From Apostichopus japonicus (lineage: Eukaryota; Echinodermata; Holothuroidea; Aspidochirotida; Stichopodidae), in NCBI RefSeq assembly GCF_037975245.1, contig NC_092571.1:24244564-24308563 (forward strand): DNA of 64,000 nucleotides. The letters run 5' to 3'. A program made the translations under genes and the position numbers. This document shows positions 35,801 through 50,800 of this stretch, piece by piece. Each line of letters begins with the position of its first letter. Position 1 is the stretch's first letter. The notes beneath the pieces are model-generated. The model saw only the letters and a list, made by a program, of their open reading frames with translations, had not been told where the DNA came from and made no database searches.

Positions 35801-38800
35801 TGGCTTCTATTATTAATCTTCAGCCTTAGCAAGAACACACAGCTTCAGTTCCTTGAACTCTCCTGTCTTTCCCCCCCCCCCCCACCATCTTTACTTTTAA
35901 CCGGAATAATTCAACCATCTGTCAAGACATACTCCATGTATGATCATACACCTGCCCACAAAATGACTGACTTTAACAAATGTCAAATTTATATATATTC
36001 CAACTATTTGCATTCTTTCTTTTTTCCTCTTATCCTTTTTGTTTTGGTGGGGTGGTGAGGGGGTTCCTTTTTCTTTCTGTTTTGGTGGAGTGGTGAGAGG
36101 GGAGGGGTTCCTTTTTTTTGGTAGGGTGGTGAGGGGATTCCTTTTCTTTCTGTTTTGGAGGGGTGGTGAGGGGGGAGGGGGTCCCTTTTTTATCTGTGGG
36201 GTGGTGAGGGGGGCCTTTTTTTTCGGTGGGATGGTGAGGGGGTCCTTTTTTTCCGGTGGGGTGGTGAAGGGTGGGGGGTATTTTTCTCTTTTCTTAAAGG
36301 ATGAGATGATGTTACCTGGCTCTTCTGCAGCTACCATGCAGACGTGTCCACAGCCGTTGGAACAGCATTTCTCGTTAGAATTGCAATCTCTGTCACTGCT
36401 GCAGGTCTGAGCACAGATACCCATGCTGCCCTCGGGAAGCAGCTGAATCGGGCAGACGCCAGGATGGACAGCTGGAGAACAAAATGTGAAAAGGAGACAC
36501 ATGGATCTCTTTAGTTCCCCAAGCATGTAGTAGTTATAGCCATAGGCGTAGGAGCCCAATTTGATTTTGGGGGGGGGGGGGGCTGTATAACAACTTGCCC
36601 GAAAAATATAACCAAAATTTTTTGCACCCCCCGCGCGCGTTCAACATCTTATGTGCATATCATATAGGTATGCATCGGTTATTACATCGCATGCCAATAA
36701 CATACAATCATTGGCCATGTTACTACCCTTCCATATTGGTTAGAATTATTGGGAAAGGCGTTACTATAATCATGATAATAATAGTATCAGTTTAACAATT
36801 GAAAAACACATTGCAAATTATTTTTCTTTCAGTAGGTGCCCGAAAAATTCTCAGTTATATTGCCCAAATTTTTACAAAAAATTTGGTTGGGGGGCTGCAT
36901 CCCCCCAGCCCCCCCCCCCCGCCTCCTACGCCTATGGTTATAGCTTGTGGTAAGCTGATTCGTGAGTTTGATCTGTCCGATTATTACAAGCTGGTTGAAA
37001 ATAGAGTACTCAAAGGAGTGTACTCAAATGAGGGTACACAATGGAAAGGACTAGAAAGAGTACCAAAAAGTTATGGGGTGGGGGTGGGGTGGGGTTGGGG
37101 TGGGGGTGGGCATGGAGCTAGAGAGCCCAGTAAACAGAACACGAAAGAAGATTAAGCAAAGAGAATTGCAGTGAAAATGTTCACAGTAGCTGGGGTGGGG
37201 GATTGACCTAGGGAGAGGTGGGGTGGTGTTGATAGTACTTGCATCGATTATTCAATGTTTCCATGGTAGCACGTAGCTAACATATTAGAACACAATACAA
37301 TATTAATGCTATTATATTACTCTCTTTTGGCTTGATACTGACCTGGTGGTTCGTAACATTCGCATCGTTCACAACCGTTCTGATCTCTCTGGAATCTAAA
37401 CGGACAGTCCAAGCTGCATTCGACTGGCTCGCACACCACTGAAAAGTAATTCAAAGTAATTTTTAAATTTGAGACTACGCTAAACAAAATGTCCTCCTCA
37501 TGTAAATACGGTTCATGAAAAGAGTTTATGTGAAGAGGTAGAAACCGACGTGAAATATCAAACCACAACGCTGACAACGACTGCAAAATTTAAAATTGAC
37601 ATCAGAGAATACGTTGGGATATGTTGAAAGTCACAATTGTTTGCATTTATTTCATGCCCGAACAATGACAAACATCAAGTACTGGATTCAAGATGACCTG
37701 GAGTGGGGGTGGTGTTGGGGGTGTAAGGTAGGTTTAAGGGAGGTGTGAAACTTACCTGGTTGGATACAAGTACAGATTCTGCAGCCATCATGATCCTGGT
37801 CATATCCATGTTCACACCACAAGTTACAGAACATTTCTGGGCACTCGGCTGAAATTATGAAAATAAACAAAAACATCACAGTATGATTAGAGATATGCTT
37901 TCTGGATTTTATTTTGTCAGAAGAAGAAAAAAAAATTATAGTGGGACCATCCATCAATAGGAGTACAAAATGGGATTGGGTGTACCCAAAGTCCTCAGTA
38001 CCATATTGGGGCCGGGAAACTCCATGTACAGCCACATTCCCAAAATCCACTGAAGGTATACTATCAACCTAAGCAAAATTGAGTTATTTGGCAAACTCCA
38101 GAAATCTTTCTAAAAATATGAATCAGATGGTGGCAATGCTTAGTTCTGGTAGATGCAAGTGTCGTCTATGTGTCTCCTGTCAAACTTCCTAAATCATGTG
38201 GAAATGGAAGCTTGGTTTCCATCACATTTACTCCATTCAATAATATAAGAAAACATTGTTTTCTATACAGACAGATATTTACCTTACAGACTCTCACATA
38301 AGAGGAACCGTAAAAGAAGCTCTGTTGCGGAGCATGTAAGAAAGAGCCCCCCTCCTCCTCCCCCCCCCTTTTGACAGCAGATAGTGATAAGGTGTGGGCA
38401 TTGCTAGTACGAGTTACTTACTTGGTTGTTCCAAGCAGAAGCAAGTCTTGCAGCCATGTTCATCCAGCTTGAAGCCATGTTCGCAGGCGATCAGACAATA
38501 CATATCGGGGCAATCCACTTTATAGAAACAAAACAACAGAGAATTAATAAAACAACAGAAAATTAATAAAAAAGAGTTTGATTTTAACGTACCGGCTGGT
38601 AAAAGTCACATCGGCAGTATCTGTCAGCAATTTCATGACACAAAATTCATTCAGGAATTTACTTTTTACCACCACGGTACTGAATAATTCAGAAAAGCGT
38701 ACAATTATAACTTCAAAATGTCATCGATTCTAGAATTTTAGCATGTTCAAAATATTTCCTGGAAAAGTTTCTACCCCGACCTCCTTCTTCTATACTGAGT

Positions 38801-41800
38801 TTAAATTAGATGGGAAAAGAAGTCTCAGAGAGGTAACATACTCTGCAGAATACATATACAGTAAAATTAAGTATGAAAACATCTGACCATGTGTGATCTC
38901 TCTAGGATATAATAAAAGAGGTCAATGTAGATTGACCTCCCCCTCCCTGCCATACCCCCCTCTGGCATTACCTGGTTCCTTGCACACACAGGTGTTACAG
39001 CCTTCCTCATCCACCTCGTAGCCATGCTCACAGAACATCATGCACATAACCTCTGGACAGATGGCTGCAAAGCAAAAACGAAAGTTGGTTTCTAACTAAT
39101 AAGTTTTACATTTTTTGCATCTTTATTAAATGTTACCATAACCCTTAAAGGCATTGAAGACTCGCCCCGCTCTGAAAAAGTTAACTTTCCGTTGCTTCCT
39201 TCCAGTCTCTAACTACCCTTACAGAATCAACATACATGGCTGTTTACACCATCAACTAACGATGGCCATTTACACCATCAACTAACGATGGCTGTTTACA
39301 CCATCAACTAACGATGGCCATTTACAAATGATGCTTTGAGATATAAATGATTTGTTTCACCACACAGCGGCCAATACCAGTTCTTAATTATCCTAACTGC
39401 AGCAACTAACGATGGCAGTTTACGTACGATGCTTGATATGTTTGTGTCTCCTTTAAAACAAAATCAAAACCTAACAGCAGCTGACTATGTAAATTTAAAT
39501 TTAAAATTTAATAAATGTTTCATGTAACTAGCCATGTAAGTTGTATACCATGTTATTGTTTTGTGATTATTGATAATTTGAATAACCGACTCTCAATAAG
39601 TTTAGGAGAAAAAAAACTAAATAAATATCTGAATAACTCCAAAATCTAACCCCACCTTACAACCAAATAAACACAGCGAGAGAGAGAGGGGGAGAGAGGG
39701 TGGAGAGATAGAGGGGGGGAGAGGGGGAGGGACATCAACAATAACTCACCTGGAACGTCGACAGCGGCCAGACAAGCGTGTCCGCATCCATTGGAGCAGC
39801 ATTTCTCATTAGAGGAGCAGTCTTCATCACCAGAACACATTTCAGCACAGATACCAAAACCACCCTCAGGTAGGAAGTTCACAGGGCAACTGCCGGGGTG
39901 TTGGACTAAATAAAACATCATGAAATTCATGCTCATGTAAGTTATTTCCTTATATAACATTAATAATGTAGTTTACATTTCAAGAATTACCCCATGAAGA
40001 ACTGACCCGTCTTTTCGTTATTCACCATGGCAGATATACCCCATGAACCTCGGTTGTACCCCATGAACCTCGGTTGTACCCCATGAACCTCGGTTGTACC
40101 CCATGAACCTCGATTGTACCCTATGAACCTCGGTTGTACCCCATGAACCTCGGTTGTACCCCATGAATCTCAGTTGTACCCCATGAACTTCAGATGTACC
40201 CCATGAACCTCAGATGTACCTCATATGTACCTCATGTCCTTACTTCTATGATTATTTATAAAGTGATAAGCTAGTGAACAGCAGTGCAGTGCTGGTGTCT
40301 ATATTGGTCAGTATCTTAACTAACTTGGGTTAACTTACCTAATTATAAACCCATATCCCTCTGTCAAAATGGGCGTTAAAGTCATCCTTGACTATAGCTC
40401 TCTCAAAATTGACTAAAACTGATGAATGGAGCAAGCTTTATCCACTTAACTATAGACAATCCTTCACTAATTAATATCACCTTGCTTCAATAAAAGTTGG
40501 AATATCAAGATGACGTTATCCCTCAAATCGACATCTACATAGTTAAGGCGAATGAAACACTACCCCCACATGTTTGCATCTATGCTTTCTATGGTGATAT
40601 CATATAATGGCACATTTTATCATCACTTTTCTCTTTAGGTGGTTGTCTTTTACCTGGCACGTTTTCGGCTTCGACGCAGACGTGTCCGCATCCGTTGCTG
40701 CAGCACTTCTGGGTAGGTGTACAGTCATCGTCGTTGGAGCACTGCTCGACACAGATACCGAAGGAATCCGCAGCCACGGCAGGGCAGGTACCGACATGAA
40801 CACCTGTTTAGAGAGAGGGGAACACCATCCGTTAAATATTAATTAATTTCAAAAAATTATTATGATAAATAATTAATTAATTAATTAATTAAATTACAAC
40901 AACAACAAAATATTAATAATAATAAAATTACAAAAATTTTAAATAATAAAATTTAAAAAAAAAATTAAAAAAGTAATTAAATTGCTTTTAATTCTATGGC
41001 ATTCTGAGACCCATTTTTCTTCTTTATATTTTTTCCTTTCTGTTGAAATCGACGAATAGAAAAGGTGGATATCAGAACCACGACTACATGTACACAAAGA
41101 CCATTCAGTATAAAGGCATATCCAGCCTGTAATATCTGCACATGAATAGATTTATTTCTCAAAGTCTCCCAAACCAGGTTTATGCAGACGTTTGGCAATG
41201 GAATTTCATGTGAATACCAAATACATCAATGTTTTCCTTTTGAAGTTTCCGTGTACCCAAACGCATCTTTGTAGTACCGAAAGAAAAAATCTTCCCCTTT
41301 AAGTTTGGTTGTTTTACTTTAAAAACACAGCAAGCTTGCTTTCAAATATATGTCCCCTGTTTAAATCCATTTGATTGCAAAATGATGTCAGTAATGGAGA
41401 ATGTCTTGAAAATATTTTTCACCATTGAGCAGCTCAAAAATCTCAACATTGTCAGAGTAAGTTTTCTGATCTTTTGAGAACTACTCTGTTGCAGTAAGAA
41501 ACTATAATCACATTGTTTTTAGTGCTTTTAAAACCTGGCTGTGGATGCAACGCCTTCGCACCATTCAACCACATGGGCTCAACATTCAGGAAGGACATGA
41601 CTAATTTTTCTTCTGTCCCTCCCTCCATCTCCCCTTGTCCCCCCCCCTCCCCATCACTCCTCTTCACATAGCTCTTTTCCACCCTGTTTTTTCTCCACAC
41701 CTTTCGAAACGTCAGGCCAACTTACTTTTACACATTCTCTTACACAGGCTCTCTAGTGGATAAGCAGTTTGCTAACAGTTTTATTTTATTTTGCTTTTAA

Positions 41801-44800
41801 TACCTAACGTTTCATTATTCTGATGAGATTTTCAAATGTTAGTTTCTTAGAGGAAGGGTCACAGCATTTTCAAATGTGTTCCAACCACTTACTTGGTGGA
41901 TCCTTACAGGCGCACAGAGCGCAGCCGTCTTCGCCGATCTTGGGTCCGAATTCGCAGAACATCATGCACCTCATTTCGTCACAACCGGCTACATTCAAAG
42001 TGAGAAAGAATTAAGCAATGAAAAGTCATTGACACCCTGCAGACGATGGAATGTAGACACCAACACGTTGTTAATATTCACTTATGAATATTTCATTTCA
42101 TTTCATTTATTTGTTTCTTCACAATATAAAGACACAGAAGTTAACTAAGTGACAAAACATATCAACAACAGGCAAAATGTGCAAGGAAGCACTCCAAAAA
42201 ACCCAGAGGGCTTGTCTAGTAGAGCGCTCCCATAAGTCAATAGAGAGAACAATACAAGAAACAGTAAGACTTATATCCACCCACACACCAACCCAATAAG
42301 TGTAACCCACTCACCCCACCCCCACCACCCACGATACATAAATATACACATATGCATACATACACAACTGAATACAAATACACACACGCATATATATATA
42401 TAAGTAGATGCATATACATACACACATACATATACACTTCATTCATTCATTCCTCCAATACGTAAATAATTAAGCGACAAAAATCATACACAAAGCTTTG
42501 GTGAAGTTATATTTGACATCTGCAGTTACCTGGCACTTCAGACACGGTGATGCAAACCCGGCCACAGCCATTGGAGCAACACTTCTGGCCATCGGAGCAG
42601 ACGCTGTCATCATCGCACATGTTGACACAGGCGCCTAGCATACCCTCTCCAAGTTTGGTGTTAACTGGACAGGTACCTGGGCGAACAACTGACGAGCGAA
42701 ACAAAGACATTACGGGTTGTACAAAACTGTACAAAACTTTACTTGTAAAGGGGTTGGGTGGGGACGGGGGGATTGAAAAGAAAGTGCTAGGAGAGGGGGT
42801 AATTGTTAAATTACTTATGCCGTGGTGGTATGAACGACATTCTGATTTGGTAAATTAAGCTGCTGTTCGGCTGAAACAGAAATTCTAAACAAAGAATGAA
42901 AAGAGACTGACCAAGAAATTGTAGAAACATTTTCGAAACAACAAAGAAACTTTGACTGGAAATGGAATCCTGCTCATGTGACCTCGGGAATACCCATCTC
43001 GCATTCTACTAAGCGTTTAACGGTATTTCTCTCACCAGGTTTATCAGCTGGGTCAGTGCAAACATGGCCGCATCCATTGGAGCAACATTTCTGGTTTCCG
43101 GTACAGTTGCCGTCGTTTGCACATCCCTCCATGCAGACACCGATCTGTGTGGCATCCACGACTGGACATGCACCGGGCTTGACTGATGGTTGAATAAATT
43201 AAATCATTTTAAAAATTTAATTTGGAGTTTATTAAAGCAAGGACGGTAGAAATAATAAAATCACATCTAGAAACCAACCATCCAAACCAACATAGCAAAA
43301 TTTTTGGCAAAGCACTTCTAGGATTATGTAGCTGGTATGATAAAGCATCACCACGGTGACAACCAATAGAACTGAGGTGCAAGAGGCAGGGAGATAATTC
43401 ATCCAGTGTGGATTAGCAAGATGTAATTTAAATAATATTGCAGTAATTAGCATACAGTAATTCACGTCGTTTATCGGTAAACTGATAAACGCAAAAGGTC
43501 TTAATTAGTTTGCTACGTCATGTTTCATTTCAAATAGGGAAGTTAAAATTCGAGAAATTTGAGAAATGTCTGAATTTACTTGTAACAGCAATGTGATTGA
43601 GTTGATACCAGTATAAACAAGCTTCCAGGTGACAAAACCTTTCGGATATATTGGAATGGCCATTTTCCAATCATTTTAATTAATGCTTTATTTGATCAAT
43701 TGCAACCTTACATTGGAGTCATACCTTAGTACATTGCTAAAATTACTGAGAATTAGCAAAACAAGATGATAAATTCATTTGTTCCGAAAGAGACAATTTA
43801 ATAATCATTATACCTTGTGTCAGTGCGTCCATGCAGACATGTCCACATCCGTTACTGCAGCACTTCTGGTTGGCGGCGCAACCACCATCATGGTCACACA
43901 TCTCGGTACAGGCACCCATACTTCCTGCGGGAGGCATGGGGCACTCTCCCTCGTGAATTTCTGTCAAAGTTGAAAAAATATTAAATTGTTGCGAGAAACG
44001 TCAAGCGTTAATACTTGAATCCATTTTACAAAATGTGACTTTCTTCCACTTTGCCATATCTAAGCTCTTAATTTCTTCTATGGTGAAAGAAAAAAATTTA
44101 TAATCTCTTTATTTGACTAATGAGTTCAGACTATGTGAAGATATATCCTTGCCTAAAGTGGGCATAGAAGTCCACAAATGAAAGATGGGAAGTGAAAAAT
44201 TATATTCCTTAGTTCTTGCTAGATTGCTAAGATTGTCCAAAGTTTGAAGGTGGTACATAGATGGCCAAAGGGTATATCAAATCTTACTCCTTGCTATGTT
44301 TTGACTTTAAAGTTAAAATAATAATTGGAATAATAACGGCTCCTAATTAAGAAACAATATGTATTTTCAAAGTAAGCTGTCATTGACTGCTGTTTTAGGA
44401 AATTCTGGGTGGGGGAAGGGTGAGGGGGAGGGGGTAATGGAGGTAGCAGAAGCAGATGAAGTGACCTCTAGTTACCCATATTCTTTCATTCTACCTTTTA
44501 TTACTTGTTCAATCCTTTCTGTAATCACCAGATTGTTTATTACAGGTTAAGTGTCACTGTCCTAACAAATACACATTGTCATGTAAGATTACTTAACATT
44601 CTAACAAGGAGGGATAGGGGTGGGGGTGGTGGTGGGGTGTGGTGTGTTTCACTTCCCCTTAGTTCATCCTGCTTGCATTCCTAGTTTTTTCTTTTCCGTC
44701 TTCATTCATCAGATTGTTATTACACATATACAACTTCAGGGCCTGTGATAAGACATGTATACTAATTAGGCTGAGGGGGCTGCAGCATAATGAAGCCAGG

Positions 44801-47800
44801 CAGCCATATGAGACAACAGGCTGCAGTTTCACACAATAGTCACATACTGCTGATCTACCCAGCCAATCTAGTGTTTGATATTTTCATTCAGCCTGGCTGC
44901 AGGGGATATTTGCAGCTGCTGCAGCTTTTCATTTGGACACAGTGCCATACTTTTTTTCACACTTTAAAACCCGTTATTATTTTCATTATAGCCGTATATT
45001 GCCCACAATCTTTCATCAAGTTCCCGCTGTGTTAAACCATTTATTTAGAGGTAGGAGTGGAGAAGACCAGACCATTGGTCTCACGATCTACACTCATCTC
45101 CTAACCGTGTCACCTGCATTTAATACTACCATACTTCAGCTGTCTTTTTTCTTTGCTCACCCGTTTGTTCGTTACAGATGCAGGTATCGCAGCCGTCCTG
45201 GTCCTTCCTGTACCCGTACGGGCACCACATGAAACACATCACTGTGGGGCACTCTACCGGCACATCCTCGGCGGGCATGCAGCCATAGCCGCATCCGTTT
45301 GAGCAACACTTGTGAGTGGAGTCGCAATCCGCATCGTTGTCGCAGAGGTTCACGCAGATGCCGAAAGCGTCTTCCGCAAGAGCCGGGCAGTTACCGAGGT
45401 GGATCTCTGTGAGGGGTTGATGGAAGAGAAATCAAGAAAATTATATTTTAAAGAAATGAAGCAAGTTGAGAAGAAGATTCTATTCCAATCAAAGGCATGG
45501 CATGAGAAGATGTTTCAGTTTTTCGTTCGTGGAGTATAGTATGTTAAAATGTTTATTTAGAGATGCCAAGAGATGGAAGAGTTTTTTCTTTCTTTTCTTG
45601 GTTTCGCAAAGAATCTATGAGGTATGAAACCATGAATCCTACAATTGATCAAGAAATAAAAAGAGGGAACATAAGAGAAATTAACAAGTATGAGAGGATG
45701 TTCCAACGAAAGAACAAAGGGAAGGATGAATCTAACACTTCTTTAAAGTTAAGTTTAAAAAACATTGATATAAATTGTGTAATTGCAAGATGGTGTGTAC
45801 GATTTTCTAAACTCTTTCAAAATCTCACCTATTGCAAAAATAGTAATCTCAAAACACGACACAAAACTTACAACCTTTCTAGAGCAACATGGAAAACTAT
45901 CGTCTTAAAAGGGGCTGAAAATTTCAACAAAAGAAGTTTCTTCATAACCAGTCTCAAGTTCCAAGTCAAGATTATAATTGGTCAAGGTCTTTGGATAATT
46001 TTACCACTGACGAACAATTACCACACATGGTTTAATTTACTCTGTAGTTCAAACTCTCCACCAGTTGTTAGGATGCTAAATCGAACCATAACAACCAAAA
46101 CTCTTGTGGAGGAGAGAAAAATAAAATGCAATAAAACCTTCATAAAAGAAACATTGGCAAAAAACATTTGTCAGATTTTTGCATTAAGTGGTCGTTATAA
46201 ACAGATCCGTAAGCTGTGTACATTGCCTCCGTAGCCAAGCTACTCTCTATACAAATAGTAACCCCCTATGTGTGCTTCATACCTGGAACTTCAGTACACT
46301 GGCAGATTTCACAGCCATTCTGGTCACGTTGGAAGCCATTGGGACAGAACATTCTGCACCTAACCTCCGGACAAATGTCTAACGGATGACAGGAGAAAGA
46401 AAAAAGAATTTAAAAAATGCAGTGAGGAGGAACATCTCTGGTCACTTTCACTATGTATTAGGATCAACTTTAGAACAAATTTGGCCACAACAAAAATTGT
46501 GGGAGAATTCATGCAAATTCTCACCAGGATTCATTGCCACGGGATAATAAACAGCTCAGAGCAATTTAGAGAATTAAGATATTGCTATCATAGTAGGTAC
46601 AAAGTCCACTTTGCACCCACTTTGTACCCACTTTGCACCCACTTTGTACAACAAAGTCCACAGTAGGTACAAAGTCCACTTCTTAGCATTGCTGTTTGTT
46701 TTTCTTAGTTTTTTTTGAGGGGGTACGGAATGGGTGGGGGCGAAATGGGTGGGGGCGGAATGGGTGGGGGCTATATGTTATTTGGTGATACTTAGTTTTT
46801 TTGGGAGGGAGGAAGCCATACGTTACTTGGTGATACCAAGTTTTTTGGGGGAGGGAGGGGGGAGGGAGAGGTAGGGCTATACCTTACTAGGTGATACTTA
46901 GTTTTTTGGGGGGAGGGAGGGGTGAGGGATATTTTAATTTTTATTATTATTATTATTTTGGCCTTATACAGCCATTTGGAGTCTACCTAAGTTGCATAAA
47001 ACCTACCTGGTTGGTCGTTACAGACACACATATCGCAGCCTTCGACTGTCTTCTGGAAGCCGTATGGACAGTACATGTTACACATGAAGGATGGGCAAGG
47101 TTCTAAAAATGAAAATATTGAAAATGATACTGAAAAACATGGAAAGGATGAATTACATCAAATATTGTAGAGCATTTAGAAAAATGTTTATGTCCAGTTA
47201 ACCTGGAATGCTTAGCCACATTGAAAGGAATGATAAGATATGTTACATATTAAAAGTCTCAAACTTTTCGACATTTATTTATAATATTCCATATTTCAAA
47301 AACCTCCCAACTAACTTGGGCTGGTGAAGACTCTAACCCCCAGGGTTCAGTAGTCACACTTACCTACATTACTTTGTTTGAATTCAAATTAATCTTTTGT
47401 CAGGAAAGAACTGGTTTAATCCGGATAAGGCAAGGCATACTGTACCACCCAAAGATCTACTTGCCCCCCTATTTCTCCCAACTTACCCCAACCCCCATCC
47501 CCCACCCTTACCCCGCAACTTTGCCATTGTCTATGTGACATAAGGTAAATCAGGTTATGAGTGGTTCCTGTGTACAGAAGAATTAACCCGCCTACATGAT
47601 TAATGCCTGAACTCTGTTCCGTGATCATATTTCTTTACCGTGTAACCATATACATACCAGGTTTGCATACACAGGTATCGCAACCGTTGCTGTCTTGTTC
47701 GAAACCGTGTTCACAGAACAACGCGCACATGACCGGCGGGCAAGTGTTGCAGACACAGATATCACAGCCGTTGTCGTCGGTCTGGAAGCCGTGCTCGCAG

Positions 47801-50800
47801 AACATGGCACACATGACTGGTGGGCACTCTTCGCACTCACAGAGCTCGCAACCGTTGGCATCGGTCTTGAATCCATTCGGACAGAACATTCTGCATCTCT
47901 GCTGTGAGCAGACAGCTGAAAGGAAATGGAAGGAAACACTTGATACAGGAAGTTGCTCAAGGAAGCTGGTTGCACTTATCACGTCAAGCAGGTGGTTTGC
48001 TAACCTCTAGGATCTTCCACAGGCATTACGATCTTCCATGCGTAAAGCAAATACCACCCGAGTCCCATGTGTTTTTGGCCAAAAACAGGGGAGATTGAAT
48101 ATCTTCCCGAGTTGGTAATGCTAGCCATACTGAACGCTCCTCTGCATAAAATTCATAATTAAACACACATTCGTCTTCACACACAGGAAAGTAGTTCTGG
48201 CCATTAGACCCCTTGTGTTTACAATCATACGGTGGCTGGTCAATTAATTAGGCGCGCTCAAGTATGGATCAATGGATCAGTATAGTGGCAGTTCTTAGGG
48301 TAGTGTATGCTATCAAGTAACAAATAAGTAATGCTCAAGTGCATTTGAGGAGGACTGTTTTTCCATAGTGGCCAGCACTACTTTCCTGTGTGTGAAGACA
48401 AACTTGGCTTGACCACTGAAAAAGTACAGTGTATTTAATCATGAATTTGCGCAGCGGAACCTTCAGTATGGCTACCATTACCAACTCGGGTAGATATTCA
48501 ATCTCCCCAGTTTTGGGCCAAAAACAGGGGACTCTGGTGTTATTTGCTATACAGGCAGGGAAGATCGTAATGGTGTCGGTTACATGGTAATGTGTATTTA
48601 CTCACGTGGTGGGTTACAGACGCAAGTGTCACAACCGCTGGCATCCTTCTTGAAACCGTGTTCGCAGAAGAGAGCACACATCACTGGTGGACATGTGTTA
48701 CAGACACAGATATCACAACCGTTGGCATCAGTCTGGAAGCCATGTTCACAGAACATCATGCACATCATTTCTGGGCAGGTTGCTGAGGATTAAAACACAA
48801 ACAAAACAAAAAAACAAATATATGAATGAACAACAGAAAATCATATACAAACTTGAAAAACAAAGAAAAAGCAAACACTTTATTGCTTTAAACAGGACTA
48901 AAACTAAAGAAATCAGCATTACAACTCCTACGCTTCACCAATTAACTTTGGTTGCTTGGTTGTGACCCTTACTGTGCTAGTTCCCTGCTAAGGGGTACCA
49001 GTCAGAAACAAATGCCTTATACGACATGTGCAGGGGTCCAGACCCCACTTAATTCTATATAACCCAGGAAGTGGTGTGAAAAGGTTTTGGTATGGTGAAT
49101 ACAGCAAACAAACCTAGATGGCAAATAAATACTTGAGGTGTTGTTACTTACGAGGTGGATTGCAAACGCACGTATCGCATCCATGTACGTCGGCCTGGTA
49201 ACCATGTTCACAGTACAATGCACACATGATTGGTGGGCAGTCATTACAGGCACAGATCTCACAGCCATTTTCATCGGTCTGGAAGCCAAACTCACATCCC
49301 ATCCTACATCTAACACCAGGGCAGGGAGCTGAACAAATGCAGAAAGACAACAGTTAAGGTTCAAAAAGGGGTCAAATGTGAGGAAAAGGATTTGTGGGTG
49401 TCAAGGGACAATAAGGAAGAAAAATAGGATGCAAAAAGATGGTTGCCACAAGCCAAAGGTTAGCAAGTCTTAACATGTTTCGTTTAGTGAATAGTAATTC
49501 CAAGTAGGAATTGTCGATAAACGTCTAAGTGAATCGCCAATTTAGAGATTCAAAACCAAGAAAGTACCAATTCAGAATTCAGTACTATATAAACAAACCA
49601 TCATATAATTGTTTTAAACAGAGATCTTCCAGACCAGACAAGCCAGTGTCACGAGCAGCATGCAGCACAAAAAAGACAAGACTTTTATTCAAATCGAGAA
49701 ATTTGATTGAAGAATATTTAATTACCAACCTGGTTGACAGACGCAAATGTCACAGCCATTGCCGTCAGTCATGAAACCATGTTCACAGAACATTGAGCAC
49801 ATGAACTCTGGGCAAACTGAAATGAACGACAAAAAACAGTCAATGATAAATCAAATAACATCTAAACATCTGCCCAAAATTGTTTGCATTGAACCAGAGC
49901 TACAACAACGAGAATAAGTGCTATTACACAAAAACTTAAATTGCAAGTGTGTTACAAGTAATAAGGGCACTAAGTCCCAATACGTACATGGTACAGGGAG
50001 GAGGAATTTGCTTCTTATTGTGTTTTAAACATGTGTAAGAGAGCTGCACGGATGAAAATCTGCAGAAACCGCTTCTAAGCTTAAAGGGGACACTCTGTCA
50101 ATTCACCATTGCTGGTTTTGTAAATTTTACAAGGTTAAAGGCCGAAACATTTCCCAAGTGAATTTTCACCTGTGGATGATTTTCTTTATTGGCATGCATT
50201 TCATAATCATGGACGTTAAATATGAATGCAAGAGATTGGTCAGTTGCCGCTTTGATAAGCCAATGAGGCTTCTTTGCGAGTTCCTGCTTGCAGGAGGATC
50301 TAAAAATTACATACATTTGCACGTATCCTTACCTGGGGCTTGGTTACAGACACAGATATCACAACCGTTGTCGTCCGTCTGGTAGCCGTGTTCGCAGAAC
50401 ATGGCACACATGACAGGAGGGCACTCTTCGCACGCGCAGAGCTCACAGCCGTCTTCGTCGGTCTTAAATCCATACGGACAGGACATTCTGCATCTCTGCT
50501 GTGAGCAGACCACTGTGATGAATGCAAAAGAATTGTTGTAATATGAATAGTTGCATTTCACTGCTAAAAACATACATACCAAAGGTCTACCTAACGTTCA
50601 CCATCACCACTTGCCTAGAGTGAAGTAATGAGAGTTAAAAAATGTATAAATATTCATGAGCATGGCAACTATTTCACCCAATTGGGACAATAGTTTCAAA
50701 AATGTCCTTTCATGTCATGCTCTAAAGCACTTGTACTGACAGTATGAGTGCTTTTAAGCATGAAATGAGGAAATGTGGTATTGGCATTAGAATCAGATAT

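Noticed and set aside
36039-36410. + strand frame of 123 codons rich in Gly/Phe, and the - strand Pro/Lys-rich extension of exon 34
   Set aside because: Both read through a purine/pyrimidine-rich intronic repeat beyond the GT donor at 36315-36314; the exon ends there.
40037-40232. CRISPR-like array (also 5665, 7555, 15880, 30135, 55145)
   Set aside because: Head-to-tail repeats without unique spacers in an animal genome; these are minisatellites.
41816-41835. Possible hammerhead ribozyme core (CTGATGAG)
   Set aside because: No suitably placed GAAA with pairing stems was found on either strand.
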